DNA from: Eudorina sp. 2006-703-Eu-15 | Lineage: Eukaryota > Chlorophyta > Chlorophyceae > Chlamydomonadales > Volvocaceae | Assembly: GCA_003117195.1 (NCBI GenBank) | Contig: BDSI01000052.1 | Location: 559,501 to 623,500, forward strand | Direction of reading: 5' to 3' | Length of the DNA stretch: 64,000 nt | Shown here: in pieces, positions 12,401 to 25,700 of the stretch | Layout: each line of letters starts with the position of its first letter | Numbering within the stretch: the stretch's first letter is position 1 | Made by a program: the position numbers and the translations under genes | The notes under the pieces: generated by a model | What the model was told of the DNA's origin: nothing | The model's database searches: none | What the model saw: only the letters and a program-made list of their open reading frames with translations

Positions 12401-15400
12401 GCCTGGTGCAGGTGATGATGCGGGGGCGCCAGGGAGTGAGAGTTTGAGAGCGTCATGCCGACTGTTTGGGTGCATTGCTGGTCCGGCTGGGCCGCCGCGG
12501 GCCCGTCCACGAGCTGCGGCAGGTGCTGCTGGTGGTGGTGCTGCAGCGGCGGGTGGTGATATTGGGGCTGGTGGTGCTGCTGCGGCAGCGGCGGCGGCGA
12601 CGGCGACGCACCCAGGTCTCCGCCAGCGCTCCTAGGAATGGATTCGCCGCCGCCGCCGTGCCGCCGCTGGTGCTGCGGCGGCGGCGGTGGCTGTGCGTGC
12701 GGCGGATGCTGGTACTCTGCCTGCTCCACCTGGTTTTGCGCTGAGTACCGCGCGGGGATCCGCTCCTGCGGGTCGTCTGAAGGCGATGTACGGCGCCGTA
12801 CACTCCCGGCTGCCTCCTGGCTCGAGGATTTCATGTCGGCGGCGGCCATCTCCGCAGCGACGATTGCCGCAGGGTCGATGACTGCGCCGCCACCGCTGGC
12901 CGTCCCACCGATAACGCAGGCGGCCGCGGTTGAGGCCGCCGCAGCGACCGCCGCGGGCGTGCCGGCACCGCCGCCGCCGGCCATGACGGCCCAAGCCTGC
13001 TTCGCAGCAGCCGCGCCGGCGCTCCTCGAGGCCCTGACAACGCCATCCTCGCCACCGCTTCCGCCGTTGGCCAAAGGCTCCCCTGCAATAAGACCACAAC
13101 CAATAGCAACAGTCAGAACGAGCAAGGAACAACACTCGCGGAGCAACGCCGGCATGGCACATCCCCAGAGCGGGCTCCAACCTCGGCAGCGGCTGTTTCT
13201 CGTAACCTGGGTGGGCCCCTGGTACAGCGGGCCCGGGGTGGGTGTGGGGCTGGCCTGATGCACCCTCGTTGCGCAGTTTCATTCACACGTCGCCGCAGGT
13301 CTCGTCCAGGCGGCGAGTGCCCACTGCCTGCTTCCCGGCTCTGTCTCGCTCGCTCCCGAGAAGAGACCTGCAGAGCCGTGCCCCCTAACCCCTCGCCGCA
13401 CCTACCTGCCGCCATGCGGTCGGCGTTGGACGCGCTGAACGCCGGGCCCACCCCCGCCCCCGCCACTGCAGTCGGCCGCCGCTCGTCCCTCAGCAGCTGC
13501 GGGTGCAGGTGAGGGTGCGGGTGGGCGGCGAGGTTGCGCCGGTCGCCCGACTCCTCCTCTCCACCCAGCCGCCGAGGTGAGCCATGGACGTGCCGGGCCG
13601 AGCCAATGGCAGTGCTGTTGGCGGCCTGGAGCTGCGGCTGCAGCGGCGCTGGGCTGCCCCGGTCAGGTAACTGCTCGACGGGTCCGCCGGCGGCTGCACC
13701 GACGCCGGCAGACCCACCGACCCCGCCGGGCGCCATCGCGCCGCGCGACAGGTGGCCGCCGGCGCCGCTGGCGACAGGCGCAGCCGCGACGCCGGCGGCC
13801 GCGGGGCCGTGTCCGGGACCGTTCGCGGCGCCGCCATCCAGGGCCGACGCTGCAGAAGTGCCGTACATCGCCGCCGCCGCCGCGGCGGCGGCGGTGACAT
13901 GGTGGTGGAACATCGACTGGAGGTGGTGTGCGTTGCGCGCAGTGCCGCTGGTCGAGGCTCTGACGCCCACCCCCGCAGCGGCGGCGGCGCCTGCTGCCCC
14001 CCTATCCTTGGATAGGGTCTGGGGCTGCTGGTGGTGCCCGGCCACGTGCTGGTTCTGGCAAAGGGCAGGGCAGAGGGGGCCCGCGGCGTCGCCGCGGTTA
14101 CAGGGTTTGGTTCCTTTCGCATGTCTGACAGCAGCAACCGCAGTGTCCCGGTGTGCGGTGGCCTAACGAGGTTCAGACCCCAAGGTGTAAGGTTGTATAG
14201 CGAGAACTGTCCGTGGAGTGAAGGTCCGCGCACAGGACAAGAGCAGGATACTGCACAAAGCAGGCCAGGGTACTAACAGAACGCGCAAGGCACGGCGCAC
14301 GCCCGCGCGCAAAACACGCCGCGAGCTTGGAACACGCCGCTGCAAGCGATGCAACGCTCAATGCAGGAATGAATGTGCGCTAAGCAGCACCTTGTCGGCC
14401 GGTGAGCCCTTGCCCTCGCTGGCCGTCCTAGGGCCCATGTGCCCCGTGCTGGCGCCGCCGCCGCCCCCCAGCACGCACAGCAGCGCCGCCGCCGGCCCGA
14501 CGCTCGTCCGCGCGCCGCCCTCGCCCTCCATGTCGCCATCGCCCCCGTTCTGACCGGCGCCGCCGTCATCACCCCCGTCGGCGCTGCCCGCGTTGTCGTT
14601 GTCGTCGCCCCTCTCCTCCGCGTCCTCGCCGCCGCCCACGCCGCCGATGGCCCCCACATTCTCGCCGCCGTGCTCATCCATCGGCAGCAGGTTCTCGTCG
14701 GTCAGCATCATGTCCCGCGGGTCGGCGCCCATGCCCGAGTCGCCGTGCTCAGAGGCGGAGCCCATGCGGCTGTCGTCCTCCGCCATGTCCACGGTGTCGC
14801 TCGTGGTCGCGCCGTTGCTGCCGCTGCCGGTGCCGTCGTGGGAGGGCCCGGCGGCCATGCCCATGCTGGAGTCCCGTGGGTCGGGGACGCCACCTGCAGC
14901 CGCGCGAGGGGGGGCACAAGCACAACCACATGCAGCGCTATGCTCGCTGGCCCCATCTTAGCCGCAGGGGAGGGGGGGCCTGAGACCCTTCAGCTCTACC
15001 ACTGTTCACGTGTGGCGGCGCTGCTTCGCCCGCCCGTGCTATGCTCTAGACGTCCCCCGCGGCTGATAGCACTGCCTCACGACCTCACCAACTAGTTATC
15101 TTCGGAAGGCCACGCCTTCAAAACGCACACACATATGCATGCTTGGTGCGATACTTCCGCACTCATACTACTAAAGACACGCATAACCCGCCGCGAGCCC
15201 TTGTGGTGAATGCCGACTCCTTCGACTACCGACAGACAGCACTGGGTGCTGCGAGGATGCCGACGCACCGTCGTGCCGCGCGGGACTGCGGATCTCGGCG
15301 CGATGGCTGGCCACCTCGCCCAGCCCCGCGCCTGCCGGACCCGGCTGCCCCTGGAGCAGCATCTGCTCGCGCGGCTGCTTGGAGGCCTGGCCCTCCCGGG

Positions 15401-18400
15401 AGCGCGACCTGTTGAGAGGGAGGGCCGCGGGAGCGGAAGGGGCCAGTGGGGGCCAGTGCAGAGTCAAGGGGGCTTCCGCCCTGAGAGCCTCATCGGCAAC
15501 ACAAGCCTGCACCCAAGTACAGCCGCACATAGGGGAAACATCTGGCTACACAATATTATAGACCCAAACACCCATTGCATAACGAGAAGGAGGTGCAACC
15601 TTCCTCTGATGGTCTTATTTCCCCGCTCTCCGACTTGCCCACGCTCGCGCACTCCCCAATGACACTTAGCCGTGGTGTTGTAGCTCGTGCACCGGCGACA
15701 CCCCAAGATCCGTCCGTAATTGGACACATCCCGCACCGCACCTGGATCCGTCAAATCGTTGGCTGACAATCTCCCCCATGCCTGCCGCTGCCACAGCCTT
15801 ACTGCTGCCAACGCCCGCCGCGACGGCGCCGCCGCCGCCCATGCCCGCCGCAGCGCCGCCACCGGTCACGCCTATGACGCCGTCGAGTGCCCGAGCGGCC
15901 GCCGCGGGCGGCACCTCCATCGACCCACTGTCGTCGCCTCCGCCGGCGCCGCCGCCCTCCTCGGACCCCTCACTCTCCTCCGCGATCACCGTCGCGTGCA
16001 CCGACGCCGCGGGGTGGCCCGCCTCCGCATCCATCTGCAGCGCCGAGTTGTTGTCCGCCTGCTCGCCGTCCCCGCCCGCGGCTCCACCCGCACTGCCTAC
16101 ACTCGCGCCCGCGGCCGCGGCGGCGGTCCCGCAGGCGCCATCCCCGCACCCGAGCAGCCCGCCTTCCAGCTGCGCTACGCCCGGGCTGCAGCCGCCTTCA
16201 GCGCGCCCGCCTGCCTTGCCAGAGCCGCTGCCGCCAGGTGCTGCGCCGCTGCCCCGGGGGTGGTGGTGGTGGTAGGCGGTGGGGTTCTGCAGGGCGCCCT
16301 GTGCCAGGTGGTGGTGGTGGTGATGGTGGTGGTGCGGCCCCCCCTGCCCGTGGTGCCCGGCGGCGTGACCGTGCGGCCCGGCGGCGCCGCTGCCGGCGCC
16401 CGCATTATTGTGGTTAGCGCCGCGGCCGGCGTGCGCTGCCGCGCCGGAGCTGCCGTGCATGGCGGACCTGGTGCCGCCGCCGCCGGCAGCGGCGCCGCCA
16501 CGCTGCGTGGACCACTGCGGCGCCTGGTAGGCCTCTGGGCTGGCACTGCCGCCGCCGCCGCCACCAGCCAGGCCACCTCCGCCGGCATCGTCGGCGATGC
16601 CGGGCGTAGTGCCGGCGACGACTTCTCGGAGGGCCGCCGCTGCCGCCGCCGCCGCCGCGCCGGGGACGGCGTGGGGTCCGTGGCTCGCCGCAACCGTTTG
16701 GTCCACCACCTGTCCTTCAGTGTCCATGGGTTCGGCGACGGCTGCCGCCGCGGGCCCGATTGCTAGGCCGTGCAAAGAATGTGCCGCAGTCGCACCCGCC
16801 ATCGTCACAGCTCCGCCGCCGCCAGCACCACCCGCCTCGCCAATGGCTCCTCGAAGACCAGCAGCCCCGCTGAAGGCCCCGGCCGCTGCCCCGCCATTCC
16901 CGCCGACACCCATGGCGCCGCGACCGGCGCCGCTGCCGTTCATGCCGGCGCCGCCGCCACTGCTGGCAGCGGCGCCAGCGCCCCCCGCATTGCCGCTGCC
17001 GGCGCCCGCCCCTGGACCGGCTGCTGCTGCGCCGCCGACGCCCTCGCTGACCTCCTGTCCCATGGCGTTGCTCGCGGACGCCTGCTGGCCGCCTGCGGCG
17101 AAGATTCCAGACCCCTCATTCGCCCCAGCGACGCCGCTTTGCCGCTGGCTGTTGTAGGCCGCTGACGTGGCCTGCAGCAACAAGCTCAGCGCCACCTGGA
17201 GGTGCGACCGATAATCTGCCGTGTGCGTCATGGAGGGGCCCGCGCCGTAGGCATTGCTCTGGGCGTTGTTCGTGAGGTTGTTGTTGAGATTGTGGTTGGC
17301 ATTGTGGTTGCCGTCGCCGCCGGGTCCCACTCCGCCGAAGCCAGCGCCCACTGCAGCCGCAGCCGCTGCAGCGGCCGCACCGGGCCCCCCGGCACCGCCT
17401 CCTTGATGTTCAGCTTCCGCTGCGCCCGCGGCCGGCATGCCCGCGCCGGCTTGGGCAGCAAGCGGGGCCACAGACGCCGTCACCGTCCCTGCAGCCGATG
17501 CCGCCGGCGCCGCCAGGGCGCCCCGCGCCCCGGCCTCGGGGCTGCCCACACACCCTCCGCCCTCGCCCGCACCACCCGCTCCAGGGTTGCTGCCTGCACT
17601 ATGCTGTGATGCCGCCGCACCTCCGGCCCCGGGAGGCGCAGCGGCGGTGCTTGCGCCTCCGCCACCAGCGCCAGCAACCACCAGCCCTCGCAGTCCGCCG
17701 TCCGTCATCCGCACGTGCCCGCTGCCAGCCGCCGGCGGAACGGCCGCGCCTCCGCCACCAAGGTTGCCGCCGCTGGCGCCGCCGGCTCCACGCGCAACCG
17801 ACGCTGCCGGCCCAGCGGCCGCTTGAGTCCTGCCAGCAGCGCCCCCGGTGATGCCGCCGCCGCCACCGCTAGCGGCTCCGACTGACACGTCCGGTGCGTC
17901 CTGCTGCGCGGATTCATGCTCGGACGCCAGGGAGCGCTGCGGTGACGTGTTCAGCGCCTGCGTGGAGTGCGCCGCAGCGGCCGCCGCCGCTGCAGATGAT
18001 CCTGCGCCCTGTCCTCGCCGGCTGTCGGGCCCTACACTGGCGCAACCGCCACCCTCTACGCCTGCGCCTCCGCCGCCCATCGCCCCTCCGCCGCCCGGTC
18101 CGCCGGCGCCGCTGACAAGAGCAGCCGCGCCGGCGCCTCGTGCAGGCACGGCGTCGCCATGGCAGCCGACCTTGGAAGCCGTCCCCGCGGCTGCCGCTGC
18201 TGCAGCCGCAGCAGCTGCCTGGTTCAACGCCATCTGTGCGCTGACGAGGTCGATGGGCAGCATGACTGGTAGGTACAGCTGCAGTGCGTGGTGCGGCCCT
18301 ACCGCTCCGGAACCAGGCGTGGCCGTGGCCGCAACAACACCATCGACCACGACGCCATGCCCGCCTCCATACGCCGATGCAGCGGTGGTTGTGGCGACAG

Positions 18401-21247
18401 CCTCGGCCGCAGCAACCGTATGCAAGACGTCTTCAGCCGCCTCTCCCACCGCCGCCACGGCCGAGCCCGGTCCCCCGCTCGCACCGCTAGCGGCTGGCGC
18501 AGCGACCGCAGCCGCGGCATCAGCCCTAGCAGCTGCCGATTCCGCGAGCTGAGAATGGCCGTAGAGATGTCCCGGCAGCAGCACTGACTCCTGCTGCTGG
18601 AGGGCATCTGCTTGCTGCTGCTGCTGCAGTTGCTGCTCCGGATCGAGGGCTCCCGCCTCATGTGCCTGCAGGTGCTGCAACCCTGGGCCCGCCTGGGAGG
18701 AACCTTGCGTCTGCTGAGGCTGTTCCGGCTTCGTCCTCGCTGCCGCCGGCGGCAAGGCCATGCCGTTGCCGTCGTCTGCCGGCCCGTCGCCGCCCCCCGC
18801 CGCTGCGGCCGCCGCCGCCGCTGCGGACATGGACGCCCGCATGAGCAGGCCCTGCAACCCGCGCATGTCAGCCAGCCCAAACTGGGGTACCCCGCGCGCC
18901 GCGCCGCTGTACATCGGGCCTAGCAGGGCTGGCGATAAGCCGTAAGCGGCCTTGGCATGCCGGCCTTTTTGCGGTCCCAGCCCCCAGTCCTGGTGCCGGC
19001 CTCCTTGACGGCCGGAATCCAGGTTGCTCGATGCAAACCCCGGGAGGCTAAGCCCCGCATCCCCGCTGCTGGCGACCGCAATCTGGCCGTGGCCAGTGGC
19101 AGCCCCAGCCGCCCTATCGCCTCCAGCACTGCTGCTGCGCGGCCCGTCAATTGCGTCCCGGGCGGTGCCGGAGGCTAAGCCGGGAGCAGCCGCGTCCGCC
19201 GGCGCGACTTGCGCCTGCGTTTGTTGCTGCTGTTGTTGCTGCTGATGCTGGATGAGCGTGGGGACAGCAGCTTGTTCTTGGCCGCCGCCTGTCGTTGCCG
19301 CGACCGGCGCCGCCGTCGACTGAAGTGGGACCCCGAACGGCGCAGGAGGCGGCAACAGCCCCGCGCCGGAGGGCCCTCCCTCGCTTTGGTTTGCGGGTTG
19401 CCACAGCATCCCTGTGCCTGGCACGCCGTTGAGGCCCGGGGCGGCGGCTCCTGACGCGGCCGCCGCCGCAGCCGCTTGCTGCTGAATTCGACTGGCGGCC
19501 TGCAGCTGCAGCTGTCCCAGGGCGGCTAGATCGAATGGCGACGCAGGGAGCGGCAGTGCACCCGACGCACCGGCAGCGGCGGCAGCCAGAAGGGAGTGCG
19601 GCAATGGCGGCTGGCCATGGCCGGCCGCTGGCATGCCCGGCGAGGCACGTCCGAGGCCCTGCACGATCCCCCAGCTTCCCACCAGTCCGTTGCCCAGGAA
19701 CGCCGCCGCCGCGGCCGCGGCCGCGGCGGCGTGGTCCATCCCTGCAGCTGCCGAATTGCCAGCAGCGGCAGCTCCTCCACCAGGCCGCTGCGAATCAAAA
19801 ATGGAGACGGACCCTCATGTTAATGCACCAACGCTTCGAATGGGCTTTCCAAAAAGCTGACGTGCAAGTTGTATTTGCAGCACATATGGGACACCTGACA
19901 GCTACGCCGACATTCATGTCGCCGCCGTCCCGGCGCCGCAGGACGACCAAGCCTACCAAGCGCACACAGCGCCCGCACGACCCGTATCCGGGACCCACGG
20001 TGCCGCTTTACCGCCCCGGAAACACACTTTCCAACCTCGACACAAACGTAGCGCTTTATTTACACTCTGTGAAATGCGCAGACTCTGCCCTTGCTACACC
20101 ACAACACGTCGCACCTGAAGACCGTGTTGGCGACTCTTTTTAGGCGAGGGTGGGCCGGGTGCTCCCCCTGGTGCCTGAATCTGTCCGTACACTGACGCCG
20201 GGGTGGCACCCCGGACATTTGAACGGGCCGGGTGCACACGAATGGCCTGGCCTGGCCCGGGGCCCTGCTCGACGGCGCTGCGCCCTCCGTGCCCGTGTCC
20301 TTCTCCTCGGGTTTCGGCGGCTTGGGATGTGATGCTGTGGGGCCGCTGCACCTCCGGCGAGGAAGCGTAGTGCTCGGCGGTCGGCCCGCGACCATAGGCC
20401 GCCTGGTTTGGCATGGTCGGAAGTGCATAACGCGGTTGGCGTTGCTGCTCTTGCTGTTGCGGCAGCAGCTGATGCGCGGAATGGTGGTGCAATAACTGGT
20501 GCTGCTGCAGCAGTTGATGTTGAGCCAGCTGCTGGTGCTGTTGCAGGCCGTGGTGCTGGTTCTGAGGCAGCGCCAGCTTACTGCCATTGTGCCCACTGCG
20601 AATTGTCGGGTGGACAGCTGTCGAGATGAGGCTGTTGGCTGGCCTGGGACCCTGCTGTGGACGATTTGACCTCACTGGACCTGTCGGAGGTTGGGTTGGA
20701 CAAGCGCGCACACCGGGCAGCCCGTAAGTGTCTTTTTTCCCAATTGAGTTGCGTACGTGCTGTTCTTAACTCAATTCATATCGCTGGGCTGGTACAGCTA
20801 CAACATCGAAGCCGTTCTTTCGACACCTTACCATCAGGTTCCGCAGCCGAAAGCGCGCTGTCTTCGTCGACCGACCGTTCCGGCTGCACCGCTGATCCAG
20901 CTGCACGAGCACCCTCGAACGACACCGCGGTGGACACCTGGCTTCGCGCTGCACGCTGCGGTGGCATCGCGCGGTCAAGGTGTTAAGAATTCAGGTCGGA
21001 GCTCAGCTCACTTCCGCATCTGGCAGTACATCTACACAATAAACCGTATTCAACTCTCCTGCAGCAGGAAAACGGATGCTACCCCTACCGGACTGGGAGG
21101 CTCTCCAGTGCTTCCCGCAGCCGGCTCCGACGCTTGCCCCTCTGACTCCTGCTGAGAAACTGTAACGCTGGTGACAGCATTTGATAGGGCCGTGTCCGCT
21201 CCAGAAGCCTGCCGTCGTGTCGGATTGGCGAGCGCAGAGCCCTCCAT
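9469..21247 (-). CDS. Giant low-complexity protein, about 3279 residues
   Basis: Eight exons fit together with matching phases at all seven junctions: 21247-21089, 20955-20832, 20680-20115, 19787-15742, 15408-15230, 14893-14391, 14054-13406, 13082-9469. Two exons are huge (4046 and 3614 nt). The protein is mostly Ala, Gly, Pro, Gln and His. Residues 1-53 are an ordinary N-terminus (MEGSALANPTRRQ). Exon 3 is Gln/His-rich. There are poly-Q near 464, His runs near 1434, an acidic Gly/Asp stretch in exon 6 (about 1692-1859), an internal 25-residue repeat near 2434 and 2514, and an Arg-Gly-rich basic tail with EKRKR before the acidic C-terminus. No catalytic or DNA-binding domain was recognised. 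Composition suggests an intrinsically disordered nuclear or condensate-forming regulator; this is inference. The start is the first ATG upstream of a phase-consistent donor (GTAGGG). Confidence 0.74.
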
Positions 21248-22766
21248 GCCGAAGTCAACTTCGTGGGTAGGCTGTAACGGCGCCTACTGCGGCCTCCTCG
21301 TACATAATATTTTACATGTGCTGAACATTATTTGCCGCAGACTACCAGTATATCGCATACCAAGGCATTGAGGGAGAGATTGGCCTTGTTGACAAGTTCA
21401 TAAAGACTGCAAGGCACTTTTCCTTAACTGTAAGCATCTGCTATATAATTATTTATTAGTTGGCCCATTAGAAGGCAATTGGAGAGCTTCGGGTTGAATC
21501 TGCGGTGGCAGCGAACCGCGGTGAAACCCGTTCAGCAAGTACAAACACCACGCACGTGTGAACGAAATCAAGGTAAGGTTGTTTCTGGCCAACAGTGCTG
21601 ACGATCCGGAGTTTCAGGCCAATAGGCGCGGGTCGCTCCGAGTAGACAGAATCAATCCGAATCAGACTGCACCTTTGCCGTACACATCATCGCTATACCT
21701 GCCGGCACGGTTAAGCGAATATGGTCTTAGATCTGAGTTGAATTGTGCTGTTGGTGACGTGTTCTTGTATGACCCGGACGTAGACCGCGCCAGATTGGCG
21801 TCTTACGTCATCCCGACTACTAAGCGTTTCGGCGTCTTGAATAATTTATAGAACGTTGTACGCATATCCTTACGAACACGTACAAAGGAGTTTGACTCTG
21901 ATTCATATCGGTTCTGTCCACTCGGAGCAACACCCTGCCTGGGTGATCAACTGCAACACTTGCAGTGTTTCCACTACGTTCATGTGTACTGCTCTGTTGC
22001 TCTCCAAGTGCCTCCACCTTGCACAGCAAGACAGCCTGAGGCCGATCTCTATCGGCACGCGTGCGAAACGACAAGGCGCATGACCCGCCGCATACTGCCG
22101 CTGTCATGCCTTTTGCGAGGCACTTCGGCCGCTGCTGATATGAAAAATCTTCTGGCCGCGCCCAGTAGCAGACGCCGTAAGCCGGTCGCGCCCTGTCGCG
22201 CTCGCCGGTTGACTGCGAAGCCAGAAGCCCGGTACCGCCCCCGCGGGCGGAGAGTCCACAACCTAAGTCAGTGCGTTTGGGGGGCCATACCTGCAACGTA
22301 GACATACCTGAGGAACTTACCACCCGCAAACAAGCCGAAACGCACATCCACACAACCGACACGGTCCGCTAAAATGTCTTTAGACGGGCATACCTGCTTC
22401 ATCACTACTGAAAGGTTTTCTGGCCAGCAAGCCAACCGAAAACCTCCAACCACACGCTGTCCCATACATCATCCATCCTCATAAACAATACGTGTCAACA
22501 ACCATTCTCTACCCGTGCCCCTCCCCGTCAACACTGCAAGCGTGGCCGCGTCGGTGCCGTACGCGAAACCTCGACCCACTCGCTGCTGAACGTGAATCAG
22601 GGCCCACGCGGAACGATCTCCGGATACCTCCCCCCGTAGTCGACAGCGCAGACGCCAGCCTCGCCACGCCATTCGTCCGACTCCTCATCGCTTTCGTGAG
22701 CTACGTTACGCGGCAGCTACGTGACGCGATTTGCGCCTGCCTCCCCCCACACCGCCGTCACCACCA
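21248..22766. other. Gap between VPS2 3' end and the giant gene start; exon-like fragments
   Basis: Should hold the VPS2 3' UTR and the promoter/5' UTR of the giant gene. It is more AT-rich than its surroundings at 21290-21900. On the plus strand, 21343-21431 has an acceptor-like TTTGCCGCAG, an open frame including GIEGEIGLVDKFIKTARHF, and a donor-like GTAAGC. An open stretch follows at 21558-21851. Neither could be tied to a complete gene. Confidence 0.45.
22526..22572. repeat. Dispersed repeat, copy A
   Basis: Shares GTCAACACTGCA-GCGTGGCC and, further on, GTGCCGTACGCGAAA with 23814-23866. Lies just past the VPS2 stop codon, in the presumed 3' UTR. Confidence 0.7.
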
Positions 22767-25700
22767 TCATGACTTGCGCAGGTTGTCCAGGCGCGCCTGA
22801 AGGTCCTCGTCGATGCCGCCCCCACCGCCCTCCGCCTCCGCCACCGCCGGGGCCGCCTGCGGCTTCTCCGCGATCCGTGTCCCGACCGGCGCGGACGCGA
22901 GCTGCGGGTGCGCACCGGTAGTGGCGGGGTACGGTAGTTGCAGGTGGGATGTACCGGTAGGTGGGAGGGGGGGAGGGTTTGGAGTTGGAAGGGGTTGGAG
23001 GAGAGAGAGCGGGGGACATTGGTAACGAGTTGATGAGAATTGGTGGTGGTGCTGCTGGCGGCATCGGGGTTATCGGTTGAAGGCGGGGGGTTGGGTGTCA
23101 AGAAAGGGATTTCGCTGTCTTGCTTGACATAATGGGGAGGTGGTCGAGCAAGGGTGTGGAGCTGCGCACGGGTGTACGGGTACTCGGATGTCGGTCTCTC
23201 TAGGGTGAGGGGACACAAGGTTGGCGTCCCAGCTGCATCCAAGCATTGCGTCCCAGCCGCGCCCAAGCTGCCAGGACTAACATCCCTTGAGCGCCACCCC
23301 CCGGGGCTCCAACCTCCCTTGAGCGCCACCCGATCAAGCTTTAGACCCCCCTAGAGGCCCCGGCACCCCGTACTTCGGCCCACACAGCCGCGCGCCGCGC
23401 TCCCCGCCCCCACCCGCCCCACCCGCCGTACTCCGTACCTCGGTCATGTTGCCGATCCCGATCTCGTCCAGCACCTGATTGACCAGGTTGTCCGTCTCCT
23501 CCTCCTCGCCCTCGTCCTGAGGTCATCACGCGGGCCCCCGGAGGGGGTTAAGGCGGGGGGCAGGCGGGGGACAGCGGACAGGCACCCTAGGGCCCTCCCT
23601 CTCCACTCTCTGTGCAGAACTCCACCACACCCGACTGCGTGGGACCCGACGACCACACCCTGCCCCGTGCCTGGCGGCCTGCAGTACGGCAACCCTCACT
23701 CGCACCCGAGGCCGGCCTCCTGTCACATGAAGCACCCCGTAAGTATACTGCGTTATGCTGGGTGTGCCCGGGTTCGTTCTACGGGTTTATTTATTTTTTT
23801 CAATTTAACACCCAGTCAACACTGCACGCGTGGCCGCGTGCAAGCGTGCCGTACGCGAAAGCCCCGCCCCACAATAGCACCCCGGTCCGTCGACGGTTCA
23901 TCACTGGCGGGGGTGCCAGGGAATGTCAGAGGCGTCTACCGCCCGGTGAGAGAGGTACGGCGCCCGGTGAATGGCCACCTAGGGCATTCATAAGCCTGTC
24001 AACATGCCAAGTCAACTGCAGTTGGCTTGCTCCGCGCCCGGCAGATGCCCTGCCCCCGCGGGCTCTCACACCCCGCGAGCTCCCTCCCCCCGGCTCCCTT
24101 GCGGGCTAAACCCCCCGCTGATTCTCCCCCGCAGGCTACTCAACCCCCTCGGGCTCCCCCCGCAACGCACACGCACACACACGTCCGCGCGGGTTTCTTG
24201 TTACACCCACCATCACCCCCGCCCACCCACCCGCCCACCTGCAGCGCATCATCCACCGCATCGCCCATCATCTCGCTCGTCATCTCCATGCGCTCGTTCT
24301 GGCGCTCGAACTCGCGCATGATGTTCTGGAGGTTGGGCAGGTTGAGCCGCCGGTTCATGGCGCGCATCGCCTGCGGGGGGGGAGGGACGTGACAGCGCGG
24401 GCGGTTTCAGGCGGTTTCGACGCTCGCGGGCGGGCGGTGCCAGGCAAGTTCGACGCACAAAAACGCACAAGCAGGAGCGGTTTGGTCAGTGTTGCCCGGG
24501 GGCTGCTGACCGGGGCAGCGGCTGTCGGCCGCTCTCGGGGCCGCAACAACGGCGGGAGCCCAACCGCTATGGGTGGCCACTGTTGAGGCCCACCGGTGGC
24601 GGCCCGTGTGGCGGCTCTCAGTCGGCGCTGCGGCACTGCTCCGGCTCAGTCGGGTTTGGAGTCGGCCCCCCTGTCGGGGTCGGAATCGAGCCCGCGGCGG
24701 GGACGCCCCATCCCCGCGTGGCCCTGCCCGGCATGATGATTCGCTCTCCGACCCCCGTGTGCGCCTGAACCCTGACCCCTGGAGGGTCCTCAGCCCCCGA
24801 CTGACTGAACTATGCTGCTCTGCTCTTCAGGCGACTGCGGCCACGCCTGGAGAAGACCACCGACCGACCGACTGGCCGACCGCGCACTTGGCCCCCCAGG
24901 GGGCCGCACCCGGGAGCCGCCGCGCCCCCTCAACCCTTCCCTCCCCCCGGGGCCGGTCTGCTCACCTTGGTCGCCCCGCCCCCTCAACCCTTCCCTCCCC
25001 CCGGGGCCGGTCTGCTCACCTTGGTCGCCCCGCGCATCGCGTCCGCCATCGCCTGAGTGGACTTGAGGGTCTGGTGGCGGGGGGGAGGGGGGAGGCCGGG
25101 GGAGAGGGAGAGGGAGGGGGAGAGACAGAGGCAGGCACGGGGGGGGGATCGGTTGGTGGAAGGCAGCGGCAGAGTCAGGCACGGGGAGAGATACGTGGGA
25201 CGGGTGCGGCGGGGGCCTCGCGGACGAGACCCCAGACCCCCGGGCCAAGGACACAGACTGCGGCCATGGCCGACTGCGCTTGATCCGAGTACCTGAATAT
25301 AGGTGTCCCCAAAGCCGTTCGGGACATTCGTCTTTCCCCTGGGTACATCCGCGCGCAGACCCGGCGTGGCTGGGAAAGGTGCTCGTCGAGCTGGCAAAAT
25401 GATTCTTAATTCGTGCGCAGTTTACCGGGTACGATTGACCGAATGCGAAGGGTTTGTGGGCCGCTGATCTGTGGGCGGGAGGGCGGGCGGATGGGAACTT
25501 ACCGCCAACCGTAGGGAGACGGCCTGCAGCTCAGATTTTAGGCCGTACATCTTGGTGACGGCGTGCCGATTCCGCACTAGCGACTTGGCCATGACTTTGA
25601 CGGCGTCCTGGGGGCCCCCGCGGGGTGGCAGCGGCAGGGCACGGGGGGGCTCGCGGCGTCTGAAGAAGAGGGTGCATCGCCCAGCATCGACACACAGGCA

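Noticed and set aside
9535..19500. Many long plus-strand open frames (up to about 480 codons)
   Set aside because: Mirror frames of the GC-rich giant minus-strand gene; the minus strand has phase-consistent splice sites and far longer frames.
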